Position numbers and translations under genes: made by a program
NCBI GenBank assembly: GCA_001931875.2
Contig: MSJH02000391.1
Coordinates: 1-21,934 of the forward strand
Reading direction: 5' to 3'
From: Byssochlamys sp. IMV 00236
Taxonomy: Eukaryota; Ascomycota; Eurotiomycetes; Eurotiales; Thermoascaceae
Length of the DNA stretch: 21,934 bases
The notes under the pieces: model-generated
What the model was told of the DNA's origin: nothing
The model's input: only the letters and a program-made list of their open reading frames with translations
Database searches by the model: none
Part shown: positions 9,428-19,557 of the stretch, one piece after another
Numbering within the stretch: the stretch's first letter is position 1
Layout: every line of letters begins with the position of its first letter

Positions 9428-9490
<63 letters not shown>
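9428..9490 (+). repeat. 63-base poly-T tract in the F-box gene leader
   Basis: An uninterrupted run of 63 T, followed by CT-rich sequence up to about 9560 and then the F-box ATG at 9580. It is by far the longest homopolymer in the window. An ORF running through it is an artefact of the run. Length accuracy depends on the sequencing method. Confidence 0.9.
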
Positions 9491-9579
9491 CTTTCTTTTG
9501 TCTTCTTCTTCTTCTTCTCTCTTTACTCTTTACTCTTTCTTTTCCTCTTTTTTCTCTTTTTTTCCTTATTGTTAAAACA

Positions 9580-10787
9580 ATGTTTACAGATAAAAAAAAG
9601 ATTGAAAAATTCAACGCGGAAATTATATCAAGAGTAACCACTTTTCTCGACTTGCCGTCTATTTTACAACTTACACTCACTTCGAAATCCTTTTGCCACT
9701 TGATGAAAGACGAATTTGTATTCAAGCGTCTTGTTGAACGAGACTTTGGCATAACCGATAAAAAACCAGAAGAGTCATGGGTCAAAATCTATAAGCAATT
9801 AAAAACAGGAAATGATCAAACAACGACGATGAACGGCAATGATTGTCCTCATCACTTGGATTATCCTGAAGCAACATCAGCATTAATAATAGAGATCAAA
9901 CGTGTTCTCTATAAAAGCTATCAGCAGAACCCTTCTCTATGCGATATCTGTCAAACACAAAACGCCATTTATTTAAATATGCACCCTGGTTGCCATAGTG
10001 AAGGTATAGTGATTATAACTTTAATACAGGGGGTAAACTCACTCGTTCAAAATATAGCGTGTCGTACTTGTTTAGATAATTTTGTAGATGATGAAGAGCA
10101 TTATCCCATTCAATTAGAATTAGATACAGGCAATTTATACTGCTTTCAATGTACACAAGGCCAGCCCTACAAAGTAAATTTTATAACATGCATAGTACGT
10201 ATTGCTTACAGAAGCTTGTAGATTGATGAATCATCAAAGACAAGTGCGATATTGTCAAGTTTAAATGCACCAGAATCAGACCAAGAATTAGACTTGAGAC
10301 GTAAAGCCGAACATTTACTTTATATTCAAGAACTAAGACGAGAGGAGATGTCACTAAAACATTATTTTGTGGAAAAGCAATGGGGAAGATTGTGGATGTT
10401 GTTTAGAACACGTAAGATTCAGTCTGGGTACCGTGTTTTGGATATTGACTCTTTTGTATTAGGCGAAGGATCACCATTGCCTGGACGCGTCACTAATAAC
10501 AAATTAGCGCGTAGTAATGGCACGCTTGATCCAAATATTCGATTACCTATGGACAAATATCGTCCTTCACCAGAGACTCATGCCGACATTGTAAGTGTAA
10601 AGCTCTGGAGATATCTGGAAAAAGCTTATGGTGTTCAAGGCAAAGCTTATAATGAAGGTAAAATATATAGAATTATGTCAATGCAGAGTATTGAACCTGA
10701 TGATTAGATGATATTATTGCACCTGAATATGCAAGATTGAGAGTTTATGTAGACGACTTCAAAAAGAGCATTGATCTTTATCCTTGA
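9580..10787 (+). CDS. F-box protein with Cys/His cluster and C-terminal DUSP-like domain
   Basis: Four exons (9580-10003, 10058-10173, 10222-10657, 10708-10787; introns 54, 48 and 50 nt) give 351 residues. Residues about 10-55 are an F-box (FNAEIISRVTTFLDLPSILQ, then LTSKSFCHLMKDE), the part that docks on Skp1 in SCF ubiquitin ligases. Residues 121-173 carry eight possible zinc ligands: C121-x2-C124, H135-x2-C138, C143-x2-C146, C170-x2-C173. Residues about 225-345 resemble the DUSP domain of ubiquitin-specific proteases: HYFVEKQWGRLWMLF, LPGRVTNNKLA, KLWRYLEKAYG and a closing ARLRVYV strand. No protease domain follows. The likely role is an SCF substrate receptor in which the cluster or DUSP binds the target (inference). 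An upstream in-frame extension through the poly-T run was rejected. Intron 1 is discussed as a finding. Confidence 0.75.
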
Positions 10788-10808
10788 GTCTTTATTGTTT
10801 ATTTTTTT

Positions 10809-10814
10809 AATAAA
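10809..10814 (+). terminator. Likely poly(A) signal of the F-box gene
   Basis: AATAAA starting 22 bases after the stop codon at 10785-10787. The following 230 bp up to the BTB gene stop contain a TG microsatellite and homopolymers only. Confidence 0.6.
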
Positions 10815-10845
10815 GAAAGAGACGTTTAATTTTTGTATTATACAA

Positions 10846-10870
10846 TGTGTGTGTGTGTGTGTGTGTGTGT
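10846..10870. repeat. TG dinucleotide microsatellite
   Basis: About 12 uninterrupted TG units between the convergent 3' ends of the F-box and BTB genes. A potential length-polymorphic marker. Confidence 0.9.
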
Positions 10871-11043
10871 TTAGAACAAAAGCAAGAATTTGATTGCTAT
10901 ATATTTTTTTTTTTTTTTTTTGGTGTTTTGTTTTATACAATACAATAAAACAAAGGCTATACAATGTAGAAAAATGTATGAGGGTTTATAAAAATTTACA
11001 GCAAAATAATATATGAAAAAAAAAAAAAAAATGATTAAAAAGA

Positions 11044-12254
11044 TTATGGCAAGTGATAATAAAGCTTTGGATCCCAAGAACCCTTCTTTAAACCCGATTG
11101 TTTGACGACAGCAATTGTATCTTTTCCTTTTTCGAATCGCAAAACGGCCACCAATTCTACTTTATCATCTGGTTTAAGACTGTTGACGATCGACAATACG
11201 TGTTTAGCAAAATAAGATCTCTGAATAGCGTCTTGAACAGGCAATTTAGGACTTTCCAAGCATCGAATCATCAAATGTTGAGGCAATGACGCATAAACGC
11301 GAGCCAAATCCATAAATCCCCGCATGGGAGGTGTACGCGAGGGCATATAGCCACAAGCAGTGACTTGCCCGATATTGACGTTACCACTGACTTTGATCAA
11401 AGGCGAAAAGGCTTCCAACTGAGTAGGCATGACCGCAGCGAGATAAGTCACAATGTCTTCCTCGAGTGTCTCGACCCAATGACGTGGTTCCTCTTCTTCC
11501 AAAGGCTGATAGGGTTCCATGGCCTCGATATACGTCATGGCCGTCTTTTGGTTATTCAAGTTTTGATTCAAGGCTAAAAGCAAGTGATCCAAAAGTGGTT
11601 CTAATCCCAATTCCTCCGCAGCTTCGAGTAATTCAATGGCAATCTGGGGCTTCTCGTTGGCGAAAAACATGATTTCTTGAGGTGTCAAGGGTCGATAGAG
11701 ATGTCCAATGATGGTGTGAAATGTTTCCGGAAGTACGTAAAGGTCAAGTTCGAGCGTGCTTGTCTGTTCTTCCATAATACGTTGACAAAGGACAGGTGAT
11801 CGACAGAGAATGGCCGAGTTTAAAGGATAGGTCTTTTGTAAGGTAGGTACATACACTGAAATGTCAGAGTAGCCTATATATATTGAATTAAAGTAAGCAA
11901 GAGAGAGTTGTATATTATAGAGATTGTGTCCTTACCTTGGTACATGAATCCCATGGCTGGATAAGCTCCATTAGCATAATCAATATATTGCTGAGATTGG
12001 TCATACATGGGTTGATGAGGATGAGGTGGAGGTGGAGGAGGATGAAAATAGCCAGGAGGATGGTGAGGGTGAGGCATGAGATGGTTGATCATGGGAACAG
12101 GTGGCAAGGGTATAGGCATCTGTTGATGTTGTTGAATAGGAGGGTGAGGGTGAGGTGGAGGTGTGGGATGCTGGTAGTTGTTATGTTCGCCATTCATAAA
12201 GTTAGCAGGTTTATAATGTTCGTTATTATAATTGATTGGCAAAACTTGAACCAT
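11044..12254 (-). CDS. BTB/POZ-domain protein with His/Pro-rich N-terminus
   Basis: Two exons (12254-11936 and 11873-11044) with a 62-nt intron give 382 residues. The first ~100 residues are low-complexity, rich in Pro, His, Gln and Met (for example HPHPPIQQHQQMPIPLPPVP), ending in a Tyr/Gly segment. Residues about 107-190 look like a BTB/POZ fold: GYSDISVYVP, KTYPLNSAILCRSPVLCQRI and LPETFHTIIGHLYRPLTPQE. The remaining ~190 residues are mostly helical with a conserved-looking end (YFAKHVLSIVNSLKPDDKVE). BTB domains dimerise or act as cullin-3 adaptors. No kelch, DNA-binding or zinc-finger module is present, so the role stays open. I chose the acceptor at 11874 because it completes the first BTB strand; a second in-frame acceptor 18 nt downstream (11856) would remove six residues of it. 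Confidence 0.7.
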
Positions 12255-12687
12255 AATCGTTTGATCTAAGCGGTGCTATTCAAAAGCAAATAACAAACAA
12301 CAATAAAAAAAATTAAAAACACACACGCTTGGAAGAAAGAAAGAAAGAAAAAAAAAAAAAAAAAAAAGTTGTGTGTGTGTGTAATGTTTTGTTGTTATTA
12401 AAAAGGTAAAATCTTTTTCTTTATGATTGGCTTGTTCTTTTGCTTTATTTCAAAAAAGGGAGGTTCATTATGTCAGATAGGGTCTCCCTTTGTGCTTATA
12501 TAAATAATATCTGTTTTGTCTCATAAAAGTAAAAAACGCATTTTTGAAACTGGGACAGTTTAAATAGCCTTTGAGGACATTATATCACTTTGATTGTACC
12601 AAAGGATTGTAACAATAAACAATGACCATTTCAGTAGTCACACATGGGTCTCTGAAGGGAGCTCTTTTTTCTTTTTCTTTATCTCTA
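12255..12687. other. Divergent promoter region between the BTB and MIS12 genes
   Basis: 433 bp shared by two head-to-head genes. It contains an ACACACAC tract at about 12319-12326, GAAA repeats and poly-A (12331-12367), a GTGTGT tract at 12369-12382, and a CT-rich leader just before the MIS12 ATG. An ATATAAATAATA stretch near 12497-12510 could serve as a TATA element. No further gene was seen. Confidence 0.45.
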
Positions 12688-13519
12688 ATGATTCCAAGAG
12701 AATATTGTGAAAACGAGTTATTGGCTGAAATATTTGGGTTTTTACCTCAACGATATTTTGATGAACTCTATGATTACATGAATGCCATCATGCATAATGT
12801 CATTGAAGGTGTTAATGAACGATTAGAAGACATGCACAAAGATAAAGCAATAGAAATATTTCATGTAATTAAAATAATATGGCAATCATACACAAATTAA
12901 CACACGTGTGTAGATTATTAGAGCATTTGAAAATAAGCTAGAAATTCGTCTAGACGACTGTTTTAATACCTTACAACAATATGTTTACAATTACGCCTGG
13001 AAGATACCCAATAACCTGAATATTGAACTATTCAATCATGCAATTGACTTGAATTTAACAAAGGATAAAGAACTTGAATTGGATGAAAATATAAAAAGTT
13101 TAAAAAGAAAGATTCGTGCTGTAAAGAGAATAGTTTATTCAAAATATTACATACAACTCACATTTTGTCCTTCTTCAGGAACAACTCTTCAATAGTAGAT
13201 TAAAAAGGGATTTGGCATCGATTGAAAGTCAGAAAAAGTCAATTGAACCTTACCAACAACTAGCAACGATGCTAAGAGAAGCAAAAGAGAAACATCAAGG
13301 TAATAAAAATTACATTCATGTGCCCCCTTCTAACATAAAGTGGTAGTATTGAATACGGAAGATGCAGTAGAAAAGATTATATATCAACTGGATGTATTGA
13401 AACAGCTCATGGAAGATGTATACGCCAAAATTAAAAATCAACCATCTCATGTCGAGCCAGATGAAAAGATAAAGCGACTGAGAAAAAACATTAAAGAGTT
13501 AATTGATGCTCAATCATGA
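12688..13519 (+). CDS. MIS12: Kinetochore protein MIS12/Mtw1
   Basis: Four exons (12688-12864, 12914-13120, 13179-13299, 13347-13519; introns 49, 58 and 47 nt) give 225 residues. The N-terminal part ELLAEIFGFLPQRYFDELYD, then YMNAIMHNVIEGVNERLED, is the Mis12 head pattern. It is followed by FENKLEIRLDDCFNTLQQYV and NYAWKIPNNLNI, equivalent to the 'L..YVLRN.L.IP' segment of yeast Mtw1, and a long helical rod to the end. Mis12 is a core subunit of the four-protein complex linking the inner kinetochore to Ndc80. I prefer the ATG at 12688, directly behind a CT-rich leader; an in-frame ATG at 12622 would add 22 residues unlike the family. The last intron has two in-frame acceptors 6 nt apart (13340 and 13346). 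Confidence 0.86.
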
Positions 13520-13534
13520 GAGAGAAATGTAGAT

Positions 13535-13540
13535 AATAAA
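13535..13540 (+). terminator. Likely poly(A) signal of MIS12
   Basis: AATAAA in the 40-bp gap between the MIS12 stop (13519) and the VPS15 stop (13560). Cleavage downstream of it would fall inside the 3' coding end of VPS15 on the opposite strand. Confidence 0.55.
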
Positions 13541-13559
13541 GTGTAAATATTTATAAGTC

Positions 13560-16500
13560 TTAGGCCAATACTTTAATCACACCATCTCTATCTCCACTAA
13601 TGATCATTGGGTAAGGTAACTCGGTAAGGATGATGTCTGTGATGGCATCTATATGGTTTCTGAGTAAATACTGTTGTTGTGCTACAGAGTTTGTCAGTGC
13701 ATTTGTGCTTGTTGTAGAGTTGTTGTTACGAATACTGTTTCCATGGTGATTGTTGGCTCTGTTGAACTCAAAATGGAATTTTGTATTTTCAATCGTATTC
13801 GTACTATATCTCGGTTTACTCTCGTCTAGTTCTGTGCCCAAGATGACCCCCGAATTCTCTATTCTCGCTGTATCCCAAAATCGTATCTTTCGATCGGATC
13901 CTCCAGTGATCATCAGGCGACAATCAGCAGGCGCTGCAATGGCTCGGATTGAATTCTCTGTAAAATTGGATTCGTTCATTGTAAATGAATTGACTAATAT
14001 TTCTCGATCACTTGGCGTTTCGAGAGGCTACTATTACTGTTAACTCGCTAGAAAGGGGAACTTGTATACATTGTACAAACCTTGTATGCCTCAAGTATCA
14101 CTCCCGTTGTCTTTTCATCCCCTGATTTTACAGCAAATACCTCTGTGCATTGCAAGTTGACAATATCCCAAACAGACACTTCGTTTTTACCAGAGGCAAT
14201 CATCACTTGTTTATTTTCCGCGCGTGGATCCTGGTTCAGCAAGAGCACGCTGATACGGCTCTTGCTCGGATGAAGCCACGATTTGAGTGGAATCTGAAAT
14301 CGTAGGTCGTATAAGGTCAATATGCCTCTCATGGTTCCTACGAGTAACCATGTATTCAACTTATCAATCGTCATCGCTGTTATCACTCCGTGGCTTTGAG
14401 GGTTTTGTAATTTCCAAATGATCTCCATCGTTAATAGGTCCAAGGCATAGATACGACCTTTTGTTGTTGTAAAGATCAGAATGGATTTGGATCCCGCCAT
14501 TGTGTTTGAAGTATCTGTCATGTGTAAGTATTCTCTTGCTTTTTGTAGACTGTCGTTACTTACTGCTAGTTATATGTCTCAAATGAAGCGCATATTCATC
14601 CTGTAGTTGAAATTCTCGCACTGGAATACACTTGCCAAATTTCAACGCTGTTCCTGCATTATGAATATCCACTCTAACAAGTGTGAGTGATATATTTAAA
14701 AGAATCACACATCTTTATAAATGTATACCGAAAGATATGAATGCTTCCGTTATCTGAGGCAGATGCGATACTGTAGGTTTGTTGAATGAATGTAATACAC
14801 TTTATCCTGCCACCTATAAACTAGGTTGTAAAAAAAAAAAAAAAAAAGTGTTTGATAGTTTATCCTCAACTTACCTTGCTGATTATATGTCACTCTCGAT
14901 CTATTGGTGACATTCCTTTCAAGCCTTGAACAATCCCATATCTTGACTGAACCATCATCAGAACATGATGCAAATAGCAAATTATCCCATGAAATAGCCA
15001 ATTGGTTAATAGAGGCCGTGTGCTCTGTGAAATGAGCCACCAAGATCCCTTCTGGTCTCCAATTGGCCATGGTTCTAAACGGTGCCATGCCTTGAGGTAA
15101 TCTTCTGATGCGTTTTAAAACACTTGGGTCTCCAATAAATTCGGGTATATAAGGAGGGAAAGCTTCCATGGCAGTTTTGTATAAAAGTCTTTGGAGGTGT
15201 GCATAACCAACTACATCTTTGGGTCAGTTGAATATTTATACTGGTATTTAAACGTACCTGAGCTGACATCTAATGTTTCCTTGTCATCTTCACCCTTGCA
15301 TTTCTCTACCATGCTCAAACTGATGGGTTCGTCCATTCTCGTGTTTTTACTTTTGATCGCGTCCATGGTCAAGATGATACCTTTGTGTATATGTAAGTAC
15401 CATACACAAAACTATGTGAATAATCTTACTCTTTGGGCGCTCAAGGCTCTTTGGTAAACTTGTTCCAAAGCTATAATCAGATGGACTCGCTTTGGGTGTC
15501 TCCACTGAACCACCTGTCGTACTGATCGGAACAGGCACCGTCTTTGGGTTATCCTGAGCGAGAGCCCTGACATGTGGCTGATTAGCCATTTGGTTCACTT
15601 TACAAAGATCTTCACGGGAATGCGATCTGATAGGCTTTGCTTTGATCGTGGTTCGCTGTACGCTTGTTTTTGCATTATGAATTTTATGAGACAAGTCTGG
15701 TAAGAAGACTGTCATGGGCGTCACACCCAGGTTTTTTAACAAGACTTCTTCCTTGCCCATGTTTTCATACTCATCTTTTGAACTAGGGCGGTTGCTTCTC
15801 GTTTTCACGCGTGATACTTTGAATAGGTAGTCTCGCATGTGTCTCAGCTTTTCTTCATCATCTAGACTCATACCAACTGACCGTAGGCGTTCTAGAAAAG
15901 CTACATCTCTAAAAGGAGGTGAGTACATGTCATTTGATTTTTTTTCTTTTTTTACTCTTCAGAGTTTTCATCTTCTTTTTCATTCATTCCTATGGCTTAC
16001 TGCAGTCAATGATGTTGATCTCACGTTTATAAATGTTATGTATATATACCCATGATGGTTGACGATCCAGATTTGAAAGACTCTCTTTGCTTTTTCCAGA
16101 AAGTAGATCTTATAGTGGCCTTGGTAGCCCATAGGATAGCCTGTTCATAGACTTGACGTGGTATCTAAACAACATGTTAAAAAAATATTTCTACAAACGG
16201 TAAGATATTTACAGGTGATTCTATATTCTCTAGCAGCAGCTCTTCATTAATATCTGCTATATCTGATCTTAAAAAGGGTCGTAACAAAGGATACACGATA
16301 CACCAAACGTCTGTTTTGGGCAAATGTTTGATGGCAGAAGAAATAAATCCAACGGATCCATCACGGATCCATATATTGGGATGACACATCAGAGGCCAGA
16401 CGATACCGACAATTTCCCAAATTTTCATCTTTGGAAATAGGCCCAGGTCAGCTAAGCTGGTTAGCGAATTGAGCACCTTTTCGACCACAAACTCTTCAGG

Positions 16501-19167
16501 ATCCGTAAGAGCTTGAATCATGAGCGGTAGGATATATTCTTCCAAACTTCGTGCTCCTACAAAGGTACCAACACCTTTTATGCTCTCAAAGAACGCACTA
16601 GATAGTGTTAATAAAGATACGTCTATAGTGTATCATTTACCTTCTCAGCATCCAATCCTTGTCGTTCAGATAAGTAATCATATGACTGAGGAGCACATCA
16701 TTTGCCTTTTGTCGACCAAAAAACACGCATAATGAGGTGATGTTGGTCAATAAGGCTCGCTTGACAGAACTACTTTTGTCGATCAGCAATAGGGTCGTTT
16801 GTTCTTGAATGACGGATTGAAGTTCCTGAAGATAAGAGTCATACGAGGACTAACAACGGGGATTAAAATATGTAAAATACAATAACTACACACTTGCCTC
16901 AAAATCCAAATCTTCAGATTCAAGGACGGAAGGATAGATATTATCTGTCTTGAGAAACTAGAAATACATAAGCAATATGCGTATAAACAATGACAAAACC
17001 CTTACCTGTGTCATTTCCAAGAATCTTAGAGCAGTCTCTGCTAATAAAGCAATACAAGAAGCATAGGTTGATCTGACGAGAGCATCTGGATCCGTTGTAA
17101 ATGATCGAAGGCTCGGTAAGATATATTCTGGAAATATTCTTGCATTAATGGGAGATATGGATTCTACCATACACAGCTATATACATAGATGATATGAGTT
17201 ATATAAGAAAAAACGCATGTTTACTTACAATTCGAGTCAATGTCTTTATTGCATTTGCTCTCACCAGTGCTGATTCATCTGTTAATAAGCACATCAAGTA
17301 AGGAACTAGACGGTCAAGCTTGACATCGTCAGGAACTCTTTCTCCAAGGGCGAAAAGGATATCAAGTGCTTTCAGTTTGGAGCTTGGATAAAGAGTGTTT
17401 CGAATCAATGAACAAATGAATGAAAGCAAGATGAGCGATCCTTCCTCTACACAAGAACATATCAGTTGTTTTGAAACAATGCGTCAAGGCATGTATTACC
17501 TCCAGGCTTGTATACGACACCATCTTCATGTGTACTAGAAATATGACTGTGGTTTGGAAAGGTGACCTCGGGAGACAATAAGATCTAGAATGCATTGGTA
17601 CCAAAACAGTCTTTTATTGAACACATACTTACTGATGATGCAGTGGCTGTGTTGAATGAATCTATGTATACATGTTATAAATAGCCCAACCTTATTCACA
17701 GCTATACCTTTCCGTTTCTTGTGTTTCTCTTCATCCACATCCTCAGAGGATACATAATCCATAATCTTTTCAAAATCGAAAAAAACGCGTTCAATCTTCT
17801 CATCCGCATCCGTTAGTTTTCTGCTTGTCATGCTGGGGTAAGCTGAAGATAAGGCAGAGAAGAGGGTTGAATCCTTTTGCTCGACTTTATCAGTTAAAGA
17901 GCTCATGTACTGGTATAAGAAAGAATAAAAGTAATGAGGAAAGGCTTTTCCATGCCATTGAGTTAAATAGTCTTGTGCTGATAATCGAGCATTTGGATCA
18001 ATCTGTATCATGTGTTGTACTAACTCTCTAATGTTTTTGTCTTCAATCTTGTTCAGGCTTGTACTTGGATTATATTCCCCGCTCTTGTATTTGAATAGTT
18101 GTGATAATGTAAATAGGGAAGAACCTTCTAAAAAGAGTTCTGCAATCACGCAGCTACATAATGTCAATATATGGAAGAAGATTCTTTTTTTTTTCCCTTA
18201 CCCAAGTGAGAATATGTCCATCTCTGGTGTGAGTTCATTTAAATAATCATCCTCATCCATCATTTTCTACGATCTAAAATGTAAATAAGTGCACCTTTTA
18301 TCACATTGCTTTAATTTACAATGCGTTGATCTATCTCTGTTCCTGCTTTGTAAAACCGCTCAGGAGCGATGTAACACGTTCTTCTGGACGACGTATCAAA
18401 AAAGAATGAAAAATCTGCAGGATTATCCTACATGGATGTCAATGGTTTGTGATAAAGTGGTTTCTGTATGTACCTCTGGTAAATAAGTTGGTTTAAAAGA
18501 AGCAAAGTCGACTATAAATGCCCAATTCCACGATGTGACAAGGACATTCTCTGTTTTAATATCGCCATGATAAACCTTTCTTGAATGAAAATCAGCAACT
18601 CCACGTATGAGTTGATAAGCAATCCATTTTTTTTCAATGGTTGTTAGAAAGGGTCGTGTGCTAATAAACGAGATGGGGTAAGGGTCTAGAAAAGATGTGT
18701 AAATAGCCTTTACCTGATCCTATCATACAGATTGCTATACAGATACTGTCTAACAAGATAGGCTGCTCTATCCGTCTCTAATATTCTCTGAAAGGAAAAG
18801 GCGTTATGCACATCGGATAAAGTCTTGTATTCCTCTATATATAGAAAGTGTTGGTTCTTTCAAAGTACATAACTACTTGTCATTTGAACCTTTCAATTTC
18901 TTCACTCTCTTCTTTAGTGACATTCCTAACTCTGGCTTAACAAATATCTTGACAACCACGTAGCCGTCTCTTTCGTGTCTGCCTAGAATGGTCTTCATGA
19001 ATCGAGCATTGCCAATACTATATATAAAGTATATGCATAAATATATAAAAGTTGTAGTTGTTGATAATGTATAAAAGTCACCTTTTCTGATAGTTGATGT
19101 CATTCAGCTCGCTTACATAACTGTCGATTCCTGCGATGGCTGTTACAGTAGAGATTTTGTTGCCCAT
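13560..19167 (-). CDS. VPS15: VPS15, regulatory protein kinase of the Vps34 PI3-kinase complex
   Basis: Twenty-three exons give 1495 residues: 19167-19082, 19017-18890, 18834-18714, 18660-18474, 18427-18320, 18266-18202, 18153-17708, 17661-17633, 17584-17500, 17446-17229, 17176-17006, 16957-16898, 16849-16641, 16597-16213, 16164-16050, 15995-15956, 15908-15430, 15380-15258, 15210-14875, 14813-14729, 14673-14564, 14514-14081, 14027-13560. The N-terminus MGNKIS is an N-myristoylation signal, as in known Vps15. The kinase domain (about 25-320) has Lys52, HGDIKTEN (Asp145, Asn150) and DFA (Asp163) in place of DFG, normal for the family. HEAT repeats fill about 390-800, and WD40 repeats about 1020-1495 ([45 protein letters not shown] at the end). 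Vps15 scaffolds Vps34 on endosomes, vacuoles and autophagosomes. The 40-nt exon 16 is the least certain join. Confidence 0.96.
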
Positions 19168-19530
19168 CTTGAAAATGAAGCAAGATGCAGGCAGAGTAAA
19201 ACAAAAAAAAGGTAAATGTTACAGGCCAATGAAATTAAATGACCGACATGAAAAAACAATGCATTGACATCTTTAAAGGACTCTCTTGTCATCAAAAAAA
19301 AAAAGAGTCGAACTATTTATTGGTTCAATAAAGACTATGTTGATTTTATATTTGAGGCATCTAAAGAGCTACTTTACTGTAGTATGACAGTCCTTTTAAA
19401 GAGAATATCATGCACAATCAAGCCTTATCATCTGATAATGCTTTTTTCTTAAGCCTGATGACTTGATGACTATAGAAAACATCAGCTGATGATGAGAGAA
19501 TCAGTTTACATGTATAAATAATTGATCAGG
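19168..19530. other. VPS15 upstream region
   Basis: About 360 bp between the VPS15 start and the 3' end of the acyl-CoA synthetase gene, both on the minus strand. It is AT-rich with A-runs near 19200-19210 and 19295-19305. A 62-codon plus-strand frame here (19264-19452) shows no recognisable family and is probably chance. Confidence 0.4.
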
Positions 19531-19536
19531 TTTATT
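19531..19536 (-). terminator. Likely poly(A) signal of the acyl-CoA synthetase gene
   Basis: AATAAA on the minus strand, 22 bases downstream of the stop codon at 19558-19560. Confidence 0.6.
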
Positions 19537-19557
19537 AAATGTGGTATGTATATATAG

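Noticed and set aside
9397..9579. N-terminal extension of the F-box protein through a poly-Phe stretch
   Set aside because: It is translation of the 63-nt poly-T leader; the ATG at 9580 starts the F-box directly.
9342..9785. Minus-strand frame with a poly-Lys/Arg run
   Set aside because: Created by the poly-A complement of the same homopolymer.
11937..12269. Arg/Met-rich 110-codon plus-strand frame
   Set aside because: Antisense shadow of the His/Pro-rich exon of the BTB gene.
12622..12687. Upstream in-frame ATG of MIS12
   Set aside because: It would add residues unlike the family and place the CT-rich leader inside the coding region; kept only as an alternative.
19264..19452. 62-codon plus-strand frame between VPS15 and the acyl-CoA synthetase gene
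   Set aside because: No family resemblance, no leader, and it lies in the VPS15 promoter region.
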